Part shown: piece by piece, positions 32,449 to 50,427 of the stretch | Position numbering within the stretch: position 1 is the stretch's first letter | Layout: each line of letters starts with the position of its first letter | Source: Rhodamnia argentea | Taxonomy: Eukaryota > Streptophyta > Magnoliopsida > Myrtales > Myrtaceae | Assembly: GCF_020921035.1 (NCBI RefSeq) | Contig: NC_063150.1 | Location: forward strand, 7,192,001-7,256,000 | DNA: 64,000 nt | Direction of reading: 5' to 3' | Program-made: the position numbers and the translations under genes | Notes under the pieces: model-generated | Seen by the model: the letters and a program-made list of their open reading frames with translations, nothing else | The model's database searches: none | What the model was told of the DNA's origin: nothing

Positions 32449-33739
32449 ACCCCAAGTCCTCTTAATTTCTCTAGTAAAGGCCCTAAGTGAACCTTGTTTC
32501 AAATAAAGACTTGAAGTACCATGATTTTTTCAAATAAGAGTTTGAAGTGAACGTTGTTTCAAATAAGGATTTGAAGTGGCCGTGAAATTTCAAAAAAGAG
32601 TTTGATTTCATGGGCGTTTCGATCTTTTTTCTATATTTGATTTTTTCTTTTTTATTAAATTTTTATTTTTTCTATTTCTTTAAAATTTAACAAAAAAATT
32701 TAAAATATATATATACCTCTCGCCGTTGGCCATCGCCCACCGCCGAGCGGCCCGGGGGAGTGGGGGGGTGGGGTGGAAGGTCGAGCGCCGGTTACCCCGC
32801 GAACCGGAGGTGAGGGCACGAGAGAGGGTTAGGCCGATGGCCCTCGCCTCTAGTTGGTTGGGTCACCGGCCCTCGTGGAGGCGCCGGCGACCCCGTCGGC
32901 CTTTGCCGCCCCTACCGACCCCCCACTAACGGTGGGCCGGCTACCACGGGTGAGAGGGGTAGCCCTCCCACCGGTGTGGCTATTTTTTTTTTATTTTCAT
33001 TTTTAAAAAATAGAAAAAGGGAAAGACAAAGGAAAAATAAATAAATAAAATCAAAATAAGAAATGATGAAAATGCCCTTTAGGTTAGGCCTTTTTTTGAA
33101 ATACTATGGCCACTTCAGGCACTTATTTGAAACATATTATGTTACTTCATGATCTTATTTGAAATAAATTCACTTAGAACTTTTATTTGAGAAAATAAGA
33201 GGACTTCAAGCATTTTTTTGAAATTTTTCCTTAGTAATAGACGCGGACATTACGAGATTTCCTGAAAATATTTAATTCGGAAGGTAAAATAGGGGAAACT
33301 TTTCTCATGCTTTCAAACCGTCAGAGGAGCGCGTGATTTGACATTTAAATATTTAACACGCATCTTCGATACTTGCCTTCGGATGAATTTTTCTAACAAG
33401 AGTGCAGCATTTCACTGCTCCGCCTAGCAACACGATGCTTGAACCAATTTTTTGGTCCATTCCAAATCATAGCCAGGCAATTTCACCGAGAAAAAACTAC
33501 TCGAATAAAGTGAATAACTAAATAAAATAGACAAAATTTTCTTTTTGTCTCAGGTCGATGGATCGTATAATGAATATTCGAGTTATGCAATTGGAATGAG
33601 CAAGGGCACTCTTTAGTTAGGATTGAGGACACTACTCAATGCTCATGGATCTTGTGTTGACGAGGTGATGGATTAGGTTCCATGAAAGCCAAAATTCGTC
33701 TGACTCCTAGTTTGAAAATATTATTACAAGATTTAGGAC

Positions 33740-33746
<7 letters not shown>

Positions 33747-33784
<38 letters not shown>
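33747..33784. repeat. Poly-T run of about 38 bases
   Basis: A long uninterrupted T run lies between the inverted-repeat element and the second hAT. It could be the tail of a minus-strand retroposed element, but no body is recognised. Confidence 0.7.
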
Positions 33785-33787
<3 letters not shown>

Positions 33788-33816
33788 GTCTCAAATAGAA
33801 CATGCTCTTTATCGAG

Positions 33817-34801
33817 TAAGGATGAGTGAAATCGCCTAGGAGCTTGAAAGCCCGGGCTAATTTTTTCGGGCCGATATAGCCGGGATCTTGGGCCTGTCTT
33901 TTTTGGTATGAGCCTGAGACACTGGGCCCAAAACGCCCTCTGGGTTCCTTCCGTACGAATTTAAAATATAAAGAACCCTATTTATTCGCTAAACACTTTA
34001 ACAAAGCCCTAAATGAGTTTAAAAAAACCTAATTAAAATAAATGAGTGAAACGTGGAGCGACGACATGAGCAATAGTGATTGAGAACATATCATAAAAGA
34101 GATTAACAGCGTTGAATGCACTGCATCAAAGTTTTGAGTGAGCTTGTACTTATGGACCTCATAATTTTACTAAAAAATGATACAAATAGTCCTTGAACTT
34201 TGCCTCGATGTGTAATGTGATTCATGAACTTTTAATTTATTCAACGAGGCTTCTGAACTTTAACTCAATCTACAATATCATTCCTAAATTTTTAATTTGT
34301 TTAATGTGGTCATTGAACTTCTAATGCATGTTCAAACTAGGTGCACCTAAACTTAAATCAATAAAACGATAATCTTGATAGTTCAACGACTAGTTGGAAC
34401 ATTTACAAAAAGTTTAGAGGCCATGGTGAATAAACTAAAGTTTAGGAGACTACATTAAATATTGGGCTAAAGTTCACGACGTACGTTAAACAAATTAAAA
34501 GTTTGTGAACCGCATTACATATTTAGCCAAATTTTTGCAACTTCATTATCCCAAATTTTATCAGAATCAAAAGTAGTACCCCATTAAAGTTGAGGTTGTA
34601 GATTTGAAAGTAGTCACATGTTAGTCAATTTGTAATCATATACTTGTATGAGAAATATAATAACGAAGTCTGATATTTTTGCATATTTCGTAAAAACTAA
34701 ACAAATTACAAGTTCATTGAAAAAAAACCAAAAAAAAAAAAACAAATTACAAGCTTCGGCCCGAACCGACCGGTCCATTGCTTGATTAGTGCTCACCCCT
34801 A
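33817..34801. mobile_element. Non-coding hAT-like element
   Basis: The left end taaggatgagtgaaatcg and the reverse-complemented right end taggggtgagcactaatca are similar terminal inverted repeats of the common plant hAT type, each followed by a G/C-rich gggcc-containing subterminal block. Flanking 8-mers ttatcgag (33809-33816) and ttatcagg (34802-34809) agree at 6 of 8 positions and probably are a decayed target duplication. There is no transposase. An unrelated inverted-repeat element (34165-34575) sits inside it. Confidence 0.65.
34165..34575. mobile_element. Small inverted-repeat element nested in the hAT-like element
   Basis: This is the same family as 9448-9825. The left arm aaaatgatacaaatagtccttgaactttgcc...atgtgtaatgtgattcatgaacttttaattt is mirrored by the right arm (reverse complement gggataatgaagttgc...atatgtaatgcggttcacaaacttttaattt). 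Flanks aattttac / aattttat suggest a target duplication of about 8 bp. It is non-coding. Confidence 0.65.
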
Positions 34802-35324
34802 TTATCAGGTCAGCAATTTGGTGGCCCGGACGAAGCACAGAGTGGCCCGCCCTAAAACTGGGAATGTCCTCAAATGATCAAATCTGATTTTGAGTCCTAA
34901 GTAAGATACTGGTACTAAGTAGTCGCGGACAGATCCCTTAAAAAACAGAACCCACAGAAAGTTTTGATGAGCTAAACCCTGAACGAGAAACGAAAGACAA
35001 GAAGCATGACCTTTTGGTGTGGCCTCTGTATATGAAGAACTCTGTTCCTAATATAGAAAGACACGACGCAGCACGTAAACCTTTACCTGCCACGAAATAT
35101 CAATCACTCCGAAGCAACACGAAATTCCTGATCCACCCTACCTGTCCACGCTTCAATTTCCCGCCCGCCACTGATTCCGCCTGTCACAAGACTAGTACCC
35201 AGAGATTATCCGAGCTCTCAGATTCACACTTCCCTGTGACTTTCAATTTGCACTAATCTTCGGATGTCTCATCACTGAACATTCGTGATGTTATGGGCTT
35301 CGAGAAGTTAAATTTGGCCTTCTT

Positions 35325-35386
35325 TGCAGTTTGCACATAAAAATGTCAAAAGGCTTGCAGTTTGCACATAAAAATGTCAAAAGGCT
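35325..35386. repeat. 31-bp perfect tandem duplication
   Basis: The 31-bp unit beginning ttgcagtttgcacataaa occurs twice head to tail, downstream of the release-factor gene. No function is evident. Confidence 0.8.
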
Positions 35387-35725
35387 TCGGTTGACTTCAA
35401 ATTAGCAGAATAAGAAAAAGAAGAAGAAGAAGAAGAAGAAAGTATGAAAGAGTTCTCATTGAATGGAAGGTTAAGTTTACACAGACTTAAGAGGGTGGCT
35501 CGGACTGTCCAACTCAACACATGGACCCTATTCTCTTTACGAACAAGTAAAACTCCATTCGCACAAATGCCATTGGCTGATGAACTAAATGTTACCGGGG
35601 CATCTAATGGCAGAGCAGAAGCAAATCTTTTGCATAAGTTCAAGGTCAATATTCTGTTAAGAAAGCCCCCTCTAGTTGATTGCTAGCCCAGCAATCCCAC
35701 AACTATGGCCCCAAGACAGCAGAAT

Positions 35726-41507
<5,782 letters not shown>

Positions 41508-41939
41508 CTTGAGGGCGGAAATGGTGTGGCTCGGTTTGAACCTCGCAGCGGAAATGCGAGACGAGCATTATAGGATTGGCTTCACCAACGGACTGTTTGG
41601 AAATCCGGTTAATCAAACCCGTTACAGGGATAAGGCTACGCTGAAGTCGAACGCTCTTTTCTTTTTTCCTTATTTTTTTTTCCACGACAACAAAAATGAA
41701 TGTGCTCTTATTGAAATTTTATATGAACATACTATAGAATAATAACACTTGTCCTATCATGTTATGCGTTCTTATTAAATTATAGGTCAATACTTTTATA
41801 CTATCACTTTTTGGAGATGCATTTAAGTTATCCTCTTCAAATTCAAGTCTTTGCTCACATTGCCTGTGAGCTCAAGTAGCTCGACCAATCTGTTATGGTT
41901 CTCATAAATCATTGCGAATATATCGCCGAAGAGAATTAC

Positions 41940-42700
41940 AAGCCACTCTGCAATACGAAGAGATTCCCATTGAAATACGAAGCCACAATTTAAAAGGACT
42001 TTGAAGATTCTTGCCGCAAGCGGCGAAATCCACTAGGCGACTTGATCGGTGATGGAATGCAAACTTCCCTCGTCAATTACGGCACGATTCTCTCTGACAT
42101 ATAATGTGAATGTGCCGGAGTTGTACTTCAAAAGCCCCAACTCCAAGGATCTCTCGATGTATTCGATCTTGGTCCGATCGGTGCGGTTAATCCTCCTCCC
42201 GTTATGAAGGCTTAATGCCAAGGCCGAGCTCTACAAGGAAGTCTCGCACTCCTGCCTATTCCTTGCCAATAATCTTAACAACATAGTGGAAAAGGCAAGA
42301 TCGATGAACCTTTAAGCACCTGCTCGTTCGAGCAAGTACCGAGGCATGCAGAGAAGGTGAGGTAGTACGCAACGAGCTACGTGGCCGCACCGTAGAGCAA
42401 GGTCCTCTATTGCTGCCCAAAGTGGTGGCCAAGGGACAATTGCCGAAGGCGGCAAGGACGTCTCACCCTAGGTTCAACACGTTCGAGGAGGAATATCGGA
42501 AGCGGATCTCATGGACTATGCTCGACAAGAAGGGATGAGATCAAGTTGTCCATCTTGCAGAAGCTCATGCCGACAAAGGGGTGGTTCTGCCGGATGTGCT
42601 AAGGGTTTGTAAAGGGCGACAACGAGGTAGAGAGGAAGCTCGTGAGGTTCCGAGAGGCCGGTCTCGGATGAGGAAGATGAAGAAGCGTCATCGATACGCT
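41940..42700 (+). pseudogene. Broken EXO70 (exocyst subunit) copy
   Basis: Pieces in shifting plus-strand frames match the C-terminal half of plant EXO70: GEIH followed by a remnant of the 'HP.TRYVMNYL' motif, then NVPELYFKSPNSKDLSMYS, VRSVRLILLPL, KAELYKEVSHSCLFLANN, NNIVEKARSMNL, then in another frame FNTFEEEYRKRISW, and IKLSILQKLMPTKGWF with a following GFVKGDNEVERKL. In intact EXO70 these correspond to the LxWLILVLE, 'LY.D..L..LFLMNN..YIV', 'F...FEE.Y..Q..W' and 'LR..IS..L.PAY..F' segments. There are several stops and frame changes and no upstream half. No introns are visible, which fits the mostly single-exon plant EXO70 genes. Divergent from the release-factor gene. Confidence 0.75.
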
Positions 42701-44784
42701 TGAACACAAGCGAGAACAAGAAGGAGGAGTGTGGAAGAAAAAAAAGAAGCAAATAAAAACAGACCCCAAAAGGGCACCACATCGAGGGGTAATATGTTCA
42801 ATACACTGTGAAAGGGAGTGTCGAGACATACGAGGAGTGGAAATAGCGTGACCACAGCATTTTACATACTTACAATTCCTAAGCATGCAGAGGACCGTGG
42901 ACAAGAGGCGCAAAAGGAATTTGCAGTGATTGTATGCTCTTTCCAAATAAGTAAGTAGACGCTGATGAGAAACCAACCACAAGAAACTTCTAATCCTTTG
43001 CGAACCATTTGATTTTCCACTCTAAACTTTAGATAATTAATGTCTCCATGAAATTAATACGCAAGATTCTTTAATGGCAAAAGAACCACCATTATTGCTG
43101 CCCCACAAAATCGACCGAGGCAGAACTTGTGCTAGACTTGTGAGATTGTATTGGTCGTTAAAAACAAAATAAAGAATAAGACGGTGGATATCTATAATTG
43201 TAGCAAATGGCAAAATCCCGTGGACTCGAGGACCAACTCCGTCAACTCGGTTGTCAGTCTAGAATTTAATCATATATTCTAAAAGCTTAAACTACTATAT
43301 GAATGCTTAATTTAATATTCAATTACTCTAATACTTTCTCCCACGCTTAGTTCGATCTTTTTGCTTAGTATTAATCATCAAATATTTTATTGGGAAGGCA
43401 AATAGGGCTCGACAATATTTGAATTCAAGATCTATTGCTATGATAATTTGTGAAAAAATTCAATCCAAAAAATTAAACCGGTAGATGGAGGGAGACCATA
43501 CGAATATGAAGAGCATATAAAACACGTAGTCAAGCGATATGAGATAATAACTATCTTAACTAGCATATAACCTTTTTTCCCATTCATTTCACTCATTGAA
43601 AGAATGATTTCAAAAGTAGTAATGATATCGTCTTGGACGTGGCAGCTTGAAATGAACTTCACTTGGTTGGATGAAGTCAAGTTCCGCATAACTTCCTTTA
43701 ACCAATTCACAATAATCATTGCGATTATTTTGAAGGGAAACGTTACAGAGACGAATAGGCCAGGATTGCTCCCAAACTTCGTGAGAAAATCAACTTGGAT
43801 TCGGAAATTGCCGAGTTTCGTAAAAAGGCAATACATGATTCGAGACAAGTCCAAGCCGGAGTTTCCCTTTTCCAACCTCAACTCCATGGGTTTTGCACTT
43901 TCACGTGATCGGACTTCCAGGCACTTAAACTCGACACGCAATGCTTAATAGAATGAGATAAATAAGGAAAATTCGACAAACAATGAAAGGGCGATTGAAC
44001 TTTCGACCACAGTGGAATTATCAGTTAAAGGTTCCGTCGTAACGATGCGGTGAGACCATTGTATATTTCTGCAAGTGAGGGAAGAAAAGGAAGGGGGCGA
44101 GTAGACTTTGCTTGATGGAATCCTCGATGGGTGACCATATGAGAGTATCGAACAAACATTAACAACAGAGGCAAAAGAGTCGGTCCGTAACGGGTGGGAC
44201 CGTGATTCGTGCAGAAGGGTAATTTTGTCATATAAGTGAAGAAGTCGCGCTCGAAGCAAATTCCGACGTGGAAAAAGCAGCTTCCTTTTTCTCTCTTTTC
44301 TTTTTTTTTTTTTTTTGCCCTTCTTTGTCTTTTGGTGGGAACGATTGGCTCGTCGATACGACACCGTTGGGAAACGCTCCGGTAAAAGCGATGCCGACAC
44401 CCACACAACGACCGTACAGTGTCCACTCCTTCGAGAGAGAGAGAGAGAGAGGGGGGGGGGGGGTGGGGCGTGGGCTTCTTTCTTTGCCACTAGAGAGAGA
44501 AAGTTTTAAGCTCTCTTTCTCTCACTACTGTATATCATTACAGTCCCCCCTCTTCTCTCTCTTTCTATTGGTTCAGCATCCCACGAAAACACTCTCTCTC
44601 TCTCTCTCTTAGAGATCATTTTCGAGAACAGTATGAAACCCTAGGCGGATAAAGTAGAGAAGCCATCCACGGCCTTCCATTTGTAAAGTCAAAATTGTCA
44701 CTTTTGTACAGAATCAGAGCAAGAAAGTAAATAAGGAGAAACCAACAAAAAAGAGGTGGGGAGGTTCCCGTTCTTCTTACTTCG
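42701..44784. other. Spacer upstream of the CCCH gene, no gene seen
   Basis: This holds short overlapping frames on both strands at 43438-43948 that I could not recognise; the two strands mirror each other. The last 500 bp are the probable promoter and leader of the CCCH gene, with CT/GA-rich tracts (44433-44463, and tctctctctc near 44590-44610) typical of plant core promoters. Confidence 0.45.
44433..44463. repeat. (GA)n followed by (G)n microsatellite
   Basis: About nine GA units run directly into about 13 G residues, roughly 320 bp upstream of the CCCH-protein start codon. Confidence 0.9.
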
Positions 44785-47700
44785 ATGGAGCTGTACGGTC
44801 GCAATCCAGCCAGGAATGGGTCCCAGTCGGGTCACAATCCTACTGAGTGGAGCCCCGTGGGCGGTGAAACCGGGCTTGAAGGTCTTTCCTCCCCCATTTA
44901 ATTTCTGGTTGTTTTTCGCGTTCAATTTGGTTAACCGCTTGTTGGAATCCTTTCCTTTGAGGTCCTGCTCTCGTAATGTGGAGGGTTCGATTAGGGTTTT
45001 CGCGTTTCTCTTCCCCTGTCTGATTCTTCTCTTTTGGGGTGGGGGAATTGGTAGAATCAATGTGGCATCTGAGGCTCGGCGGTGGTGGCGGCGGAGGAGG
45101 CGGCGGAAGCGAGTCCTACCCGGAGCGTCCCGGGTTGCCCGACTGCGCGTATTATATGCGAACGGGGTTTTGTGGGTATGGCAGCAGGTGCCGGTACAAT
45201 CACCCGCGCGATCGCGCTGCGGTAACTCCTCGATCATTGTTAAGTATATGCATTTTCAAGTTATTTACTTCATAGATAGAATGCACGTAGCTGGTTCTGA
45301 ATCGAAATTCAACTCTTTCCGTCGGATGGAATCCCTTCTTGCTTGATCATACTTAGAATGCCCGCGTCTGTATTGATCATCATAGTGGGCAAGATTTTTA
45401 ATACTGGTACTAGTTAGTTTTCGCTTTCTAGTGTGTGGGTGTAGTTATTAGACTGATTTGCAATGTGTTAGTTATTAGACTGATTTGCAATGTGTTATCT
45501 TTTTTTCATGTTTGATGATCTTTAATGACTAATGGTAGTGAAAGACCCAGTATGAATTCAGTTCTTTCTTTAACTGATTGCACATTTAGTTATTACTGAA
45601 ATGAAAGTTTTGGGGATGATGAATTTATTCTTATTTGCCCCTAGATGGGCTTATATAGCATTACCATATTCAGTTGAGCACGGATTTGTCATTCTCCATC
45701 TGTTAACACATGACAACCTGATCTAGGCTGAACCTGGAACGGGACACTAATTTGACAACAAAATGTCCACAGATACATGAATTAACTGACTACTCAGTTA
45801 CTCATGAATCGCAAACTGTAAATCCTATAGATCCTCTATTCCAAGATGTATTCAAACTTGACACATGGATCATTACACCATGCTCCTCCCCGACAACTCT
45901 TATGTTAATATCCTGATCTCCACCACGTTTTGTTGAACTTGAAACACCATGAGAAAGTCGACATCACTCTGACGTACACAGCTTGAATTTAAAGACATCA
46001 AGCAGGATGATGCATTAGATACATTCTGCCACAAATAAAATTACATGAACTTCTGATAATTTGGTAATTCCGATGAACTTCAGCAATGAACTAGAAGCAT
46101 TGAGTTCGGTTATCCTTGTTTGCAGTCCAATTAATTGTTGGATAGATGCTCTGTTTCTGAAGCTCAATGCCATCTATCTATGGTAACGCATGTGACCCCG
46201 TGACAAGGCCAACTACTACCCCGTAATATGTGTTCCAACACACTTTCCCGCTGCTGGTTGCTCATTTAATACAGTGTTAAGAAGATATCTAACCCTAATG
46301 GTCCCAGGTGAGGTTTTCAACTTGTAGGTGACAGTATCTGATCTCGATGGCCAATTTCGTCAAGCTGACTATATCATAATAAGAATCCAATTGACAATTT
46401 GTTTTTCCAGAGCACCTAATTCAGTAAATCAATTCCACTTTGAAACACAGTGCAATTTCCAAGACTCAAAAGGTAATCAATGCTTGATTTTCAGTTAGAA
46501 TGGATTCAACATCATTTTATTTTCAATAGTTTCATGAACTTGTCAATGATGACTTACAATAAAAACTTAAATTCGTAAGTTTCTTTGTCAGGTAGCACTT
46601 TTGAGACCAAACAATTAGCAAGAGTTGCTTACCTAAATCATTCTCAAATTTGAAGCTGTAAAAAATATGGATCTGATGACCATCAGCCCATGATGATACA
46701 GATACTTATTGAGATCATCATAAAGTACTTTCCTATTTTTCTCACGGATAGTCTTCGACCTTAACAAAGCTGAGGACTTCAGTTGGAAGCTAGATTGAGA
46801 ATCATGTATTCATGTCATGTGACCAGATTGAGAATCATGTATTCATGTCATGTAACATCTACTGTTTACCACACCTTTATTTTTTCTCTCTCCCTCCTCC
46901 TTCTCCATATTGGAATTGAGCAAACATGGTTGGGTTTATGAACCCAAGTGTAGGGAAGTCCATCAATTTGTGCGCTATTTCAGCAAGACCTGCTATAGTT
47001 CATTGATACAACTGCAAACTTCTCATTCACATCCAAAAGGACAAACTTCTCTGTCATTCGTTTCGATTTCTAGTGGCTGCTTTTTGATTTGATAATATAT
47101 CATTGTGATCTTACAACAGCGAATTCTAGTTAATTTGTTCCTTTCTATGGCATTTCTTGATAGTCCTGACTCCTGCTTGACATGATATTCAGGTGGTGGC
47201 AGCTGTGATAGCTACTGGGGATTATCCTGAGCGACCAGGGGAACCTGCATGTCAGGTATTCCGTTACTAAGTATGTAAGTTGCTAAGCATGTAATAAGCT
47301 CTGCATTTTCAACGTTGTTAATGCAAAAACTCTGCAGTCACTATCTAGATTATTGTGTTGTTGAGTGCCCCTCCATGGACATGAACATACCCACAATAGA
47401 TATTCACTCACACAAGGAGTAAGCAATGTTTCTGTTTTGGTTACTGTCTCTGCAGTTTTATTTGAAGACTGGGACCTGTAAATTTGGTGCATCCTGCAAA
47501 TTTCACCATCCCAAAAATGGCGGTGGATCGTTGAATAGAGTCCCACTTAATATTTATGGCTACCCATTAAGACTGGTGGGACATTGTTTTTCCCTATCTT
47601 AGTCAGTTCTTTTGAAGTTACTTGGTTTGGTTTCTGGAACTCTCTCTAATTCTGATTTCTTTGTTATCAGGGTGAGAAAGAATGCTCCTACTATTTGAAG

Positions 47701-50427
47701 ACGGGGCAGTGCAAATTTGGTATAACTTGTAAATTCCATCATCCTCAACCTGCTGGTGCCTCAATGCCAGCATCTGCACCTCAATTTTATTCACCGGTGC
47801 AATCTCCTTCGGTTCCTACTCCTGATCAATACAGGGGAGCATCCACCAGTTTAAGAGTGGCTAGACCTCCTCTTCTGCCTGGTTCATATGTTCCTGGGGC
47901 TTATGGTCATGTGTTGATCTCCCCTGGAGTTGTTCCCGTGCCTGGTTGGAGCCCTTACTCGGTAAGGTTGAAGTTTTAATCACACTTGATAGATTTTGTA
48001 ATGGAACCTTTTGTATGATGTGGTTAGTCCCTCTTCTACAGGCACCTGTAAGTCCAGCATTATCTCCTGGTGCCCGGCCTGCAATGGGAGCAACTTCGCT
48101 TTATGATGTCGCGCAGCTGACGTCATCTACCCCAGCTATCGGTGGATCATATCCCTCCATTCCTTCATCCGCCGGACCATGGGGAAGCAGTCAGAACGAA
48201 CAAGTATTTCCACAGAGACCTGGTGAGCCTGAATGTCAGTATTATATGAGAACGGGGGATTGTAAATTTGGATCATCTTGTAGGTATCATCATCCTAGGG
48301 ATCGTATAGTGCCAGGGACCAACTTAGCCCTCAATCCGCTTGGCCTTCCTTTGAGACCGGTATGCAGTTTCTCGTTGTTGCTTTTACCATGTGATTCTTT
48401 TCTATGCTCGCTAATAATATAGATTAATAATTTTCGTTATATTGGATAAAAGTTTATTAAATTGTTCAGTGCTGGAATGAGGCCATATATTTAGGAGGAC
48501 ATCTCCTGTAATGTTTGCTTTTATTTGTGTTGATATGATGTTGAAACCTGGTCCATTTATTATACTTTGAATGAAAATTCAGTTGTCCATCTGTAATTAG
48601 TTTTCTTTGTAGCAGGAATGTTGATCTAGCAAATGATGTATTGCCTAATATTTGTCCGTTGACAATCATCTGGTATGCTATTTTAGTCTTTGCAATCCCG
48701 TACTCATGATGGATGCAGCTCTAGTAATCCTAATGACCATTGGTTGACTAAGCTTTTAAAGTTTTTCGATCGATTATCCCCTTATCTTGTAAATTTTTGA
48801 CTTGCTGTTTGTTGCGGACATCAACATTTTTAGGTCAAATGTCCTATAGAAAAGAACTGAACTAGTTAGCAAGTTTTAATGGCCTTGTTCAAAAGGGAAC
48901 TGTCATGCTTTGGCATTTCTGGCATTGCTAATGAGGAGGTAGGGTGCTAACTGAACTAATGTCTGTGAAAAGTTGTCGTAAGATCTGGTTAATTTTCTCA
49001 ATCTTCAATAGATGTTTGCTCTGGCTTACCTTCACGGGAAGAGAATCCTGGCTAGCTGCTGCTAGACTGAGTGACTAATTCAAATTTGAAAAATTGAAGA
49101 CCATTTGTTAAGAGTTCCTCTTTTTGGTTTTAGCTAGTGATGACAGAGTTCTGGCAACTGAGCTATCTCATGTAATATGAGTTAATCTCCCTCTTATTTC
49201 AAATTTGTGATAGAATGAGGTTTTAATTGATGTTACAAGATTCTTAGCTGAGAAACAAGAGGGATGTGCTTTTCGGTGATGCACTTGGCAGAAGTATGCT
49301 TCGTGGTTCATGATCTGTTCCTTGGTCTGATGGTGGTTTTCCTGAAGTACTTCCTTGTGTTGTGCATTGGTCAGGCTCTTGAGCATGTACATGCACAAGT
49401 ATATGCTTGCACCTTAAGACCAGCACATGAACAGAGGGAGGGGAGGGAGGGATTATACACTGTGCACAAATTCAGGGATTATACACTGCACAAACTTATC
49501 AGGCACTAGATGTTGGATTTTCCTAGTTGGCTCTTTCTTTTTCACCCCCTGAGGGACGGAGGGATGGAGGAGGGATTATACACTGTGCACAAACTTATCG
49601 GCACTAGACGTTGGGTTTTCCTAGTTTGCTCTTTCTTTTTCACCCCTGGGATCTTTGCTACATCTATGCTGAATACTTGGCCATTTTTTTTATCTTCTTA
49701 TTCCTTTTCTCATTTCTGATGCACTTTAATATGCTAATTATGTGTACACCTCCCATTGTAGCAAGGGCTTTGCTTCCCGTTGTAGTAATTATATTGGTCC
49801 TCGTCAAAGTTAGGCATTTGTCGGTGTTTATAGGAGGACATCAGTTAGATGTTAATGCTTTCAACTGCATATTTCTCCGTGTGGGTTTTTTCCCCCTCCT
49901 AGAAGGTGATAAAAAGTTATACACCAACGAACTTTTCAGTTTTGAGCTTATGAACAACAATTGTATTTTTCAGACTGTATAATACTAGTATTGATGGCGT
50001 TGAACATTCATTTATTTTTTATTTGGTGCAGGGAGTCCAACCATGTGCCTTTTACATGCAAAATGGGCATTGCAAATTTGGGTCAACATGCAAATTTGAT
50101 CATCCAGCGGGGACAATGAGGTATAGCCCCTCGGCATCATCTCTCACTGACATGCCCGTTGCTCCTTACCCTGTTGGATCTTTGCTCGGAACTTTGGCAC
50201 CGTCATCATCTTCAGAGTTGAGGCCTGAGCTGGTTTCAGGATCCATGAAAGATTCTTACTCGACCAGGGTGCCATCTAACGAGACTTCTACTAGTTCCGT
50301 TGGACTAATGTTTTCTCAGACTGGGTCAGTTCCACTATCTGATGTACAATTTTCAAGTCATGGTTCCACCTCCTTGAGTAGTAGCAGAAGCACCAAGCCA
50401 GGCAACGATGTTCGTCGATCGAGCTGA
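44785..50427 (+). CDS. Five-finger CCCH zinc-finger protein (ZFN type)
   Basis: Seven exons (44785-44881, 45055-45221, 47193-47255, 47456-47575, 47671-47961, 48042-48359, 50032-50427) join in frame to give 483 residues. The protein has five C-x8-C-x5-C-x3-H fingers: C63-H82, C108-H127, C154-H173, C311-H330 and C357-H376. The first four are each preceded by a variant of (YPE/FPQ)RPGxPxC or GEKEC, and the fifth by GVQPC. This 3+2 spacing, with the [20 protein letters not shown] segment, is typical of the plant ZFN/AtC3H family, nuclear proteins that bind nucleic acid, with nuclease activity reported for some members. N-terminal residues include a run of ten Gly (41-50). The central linker (about 174-310) is Pro/Ser-rich and the tail Ser-rich. 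Introns 2 (2 kb) and 6 (1.7 kb) are large and contain small direct duplications. Intact. I do not assign a specific family member. Confidence 0.93.
45455..45500. repeat. Short tandem duplication in CCCH intron 2
   Basis: The segment gttattagactgatttgc with its atgtgtta tail is present twice in succession. A second small duplication (agattgagaatcatgtattc..., about 33 bp) lies at about 46792-46857 in the same intron. Confidence 0.7.
49440..49650. repeat. Direct duplication of about 110 bp in CCCH intron 6
   Basis: The block 'agggattatacactgtgcac ... aaacttatc.ggcactaga.gttgg.ttttcctagt..gctctttctttttcaccc' occurs twice head to tail with a few mismatches. It is intronic with no coding potential. 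Confidence 0.75.

Larger units (their letters stand above)
29484..33232. mobile_element. Large inverted-repeat element, split by a hAT insertion
   Basis: If the hAT at 29511-32448 is removed, the left end (gggaaaatttcattt...ccccaag|tcctcttaatttctc...ctaagtgaac...tttcaaataa..cttgaagta) matches the reverse complement of the right end (ggaaaaatttcaaaa...cttgaagtcctcttatttt...ctaagtgaat...tttcaaataag..ctgaagtgg) for about 170 bp. Arms consist of tandem units of about 35-40 bp ('gtttcaaataaggatttgaagtg'). The core (about 32716-32985) is GC-rich and flanked by AT-rich DNA, the same plan as the element at 8597-9313. Flanks ttaataaca / ttagtaata (7 of 9) could be a 9-bp target duplication. No transposase is encoded outside the nested hAT. 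Class (MULE-like foldback) is inferred. Confidence 0.7.

Noticed and set aside
32716-32990. GC-rich block as a possible coding exon
   Set aside because: Lies at the core of the foldback element between mirrored arms; no conserved frame and strong low complexity.
43438-43948. Frames of 167 (-) and 114 (+) codons
   Set aside because: Opposite-strand overlap, no motif; cannot support either as a gene.
44698-45346. Long frames on both strands over the CCCH first exons (196 and 179 codons)
   Set aside because: They read through intron 1 or are antisense; the spliced model restores the first CCCH finger and five-finger family architecture.
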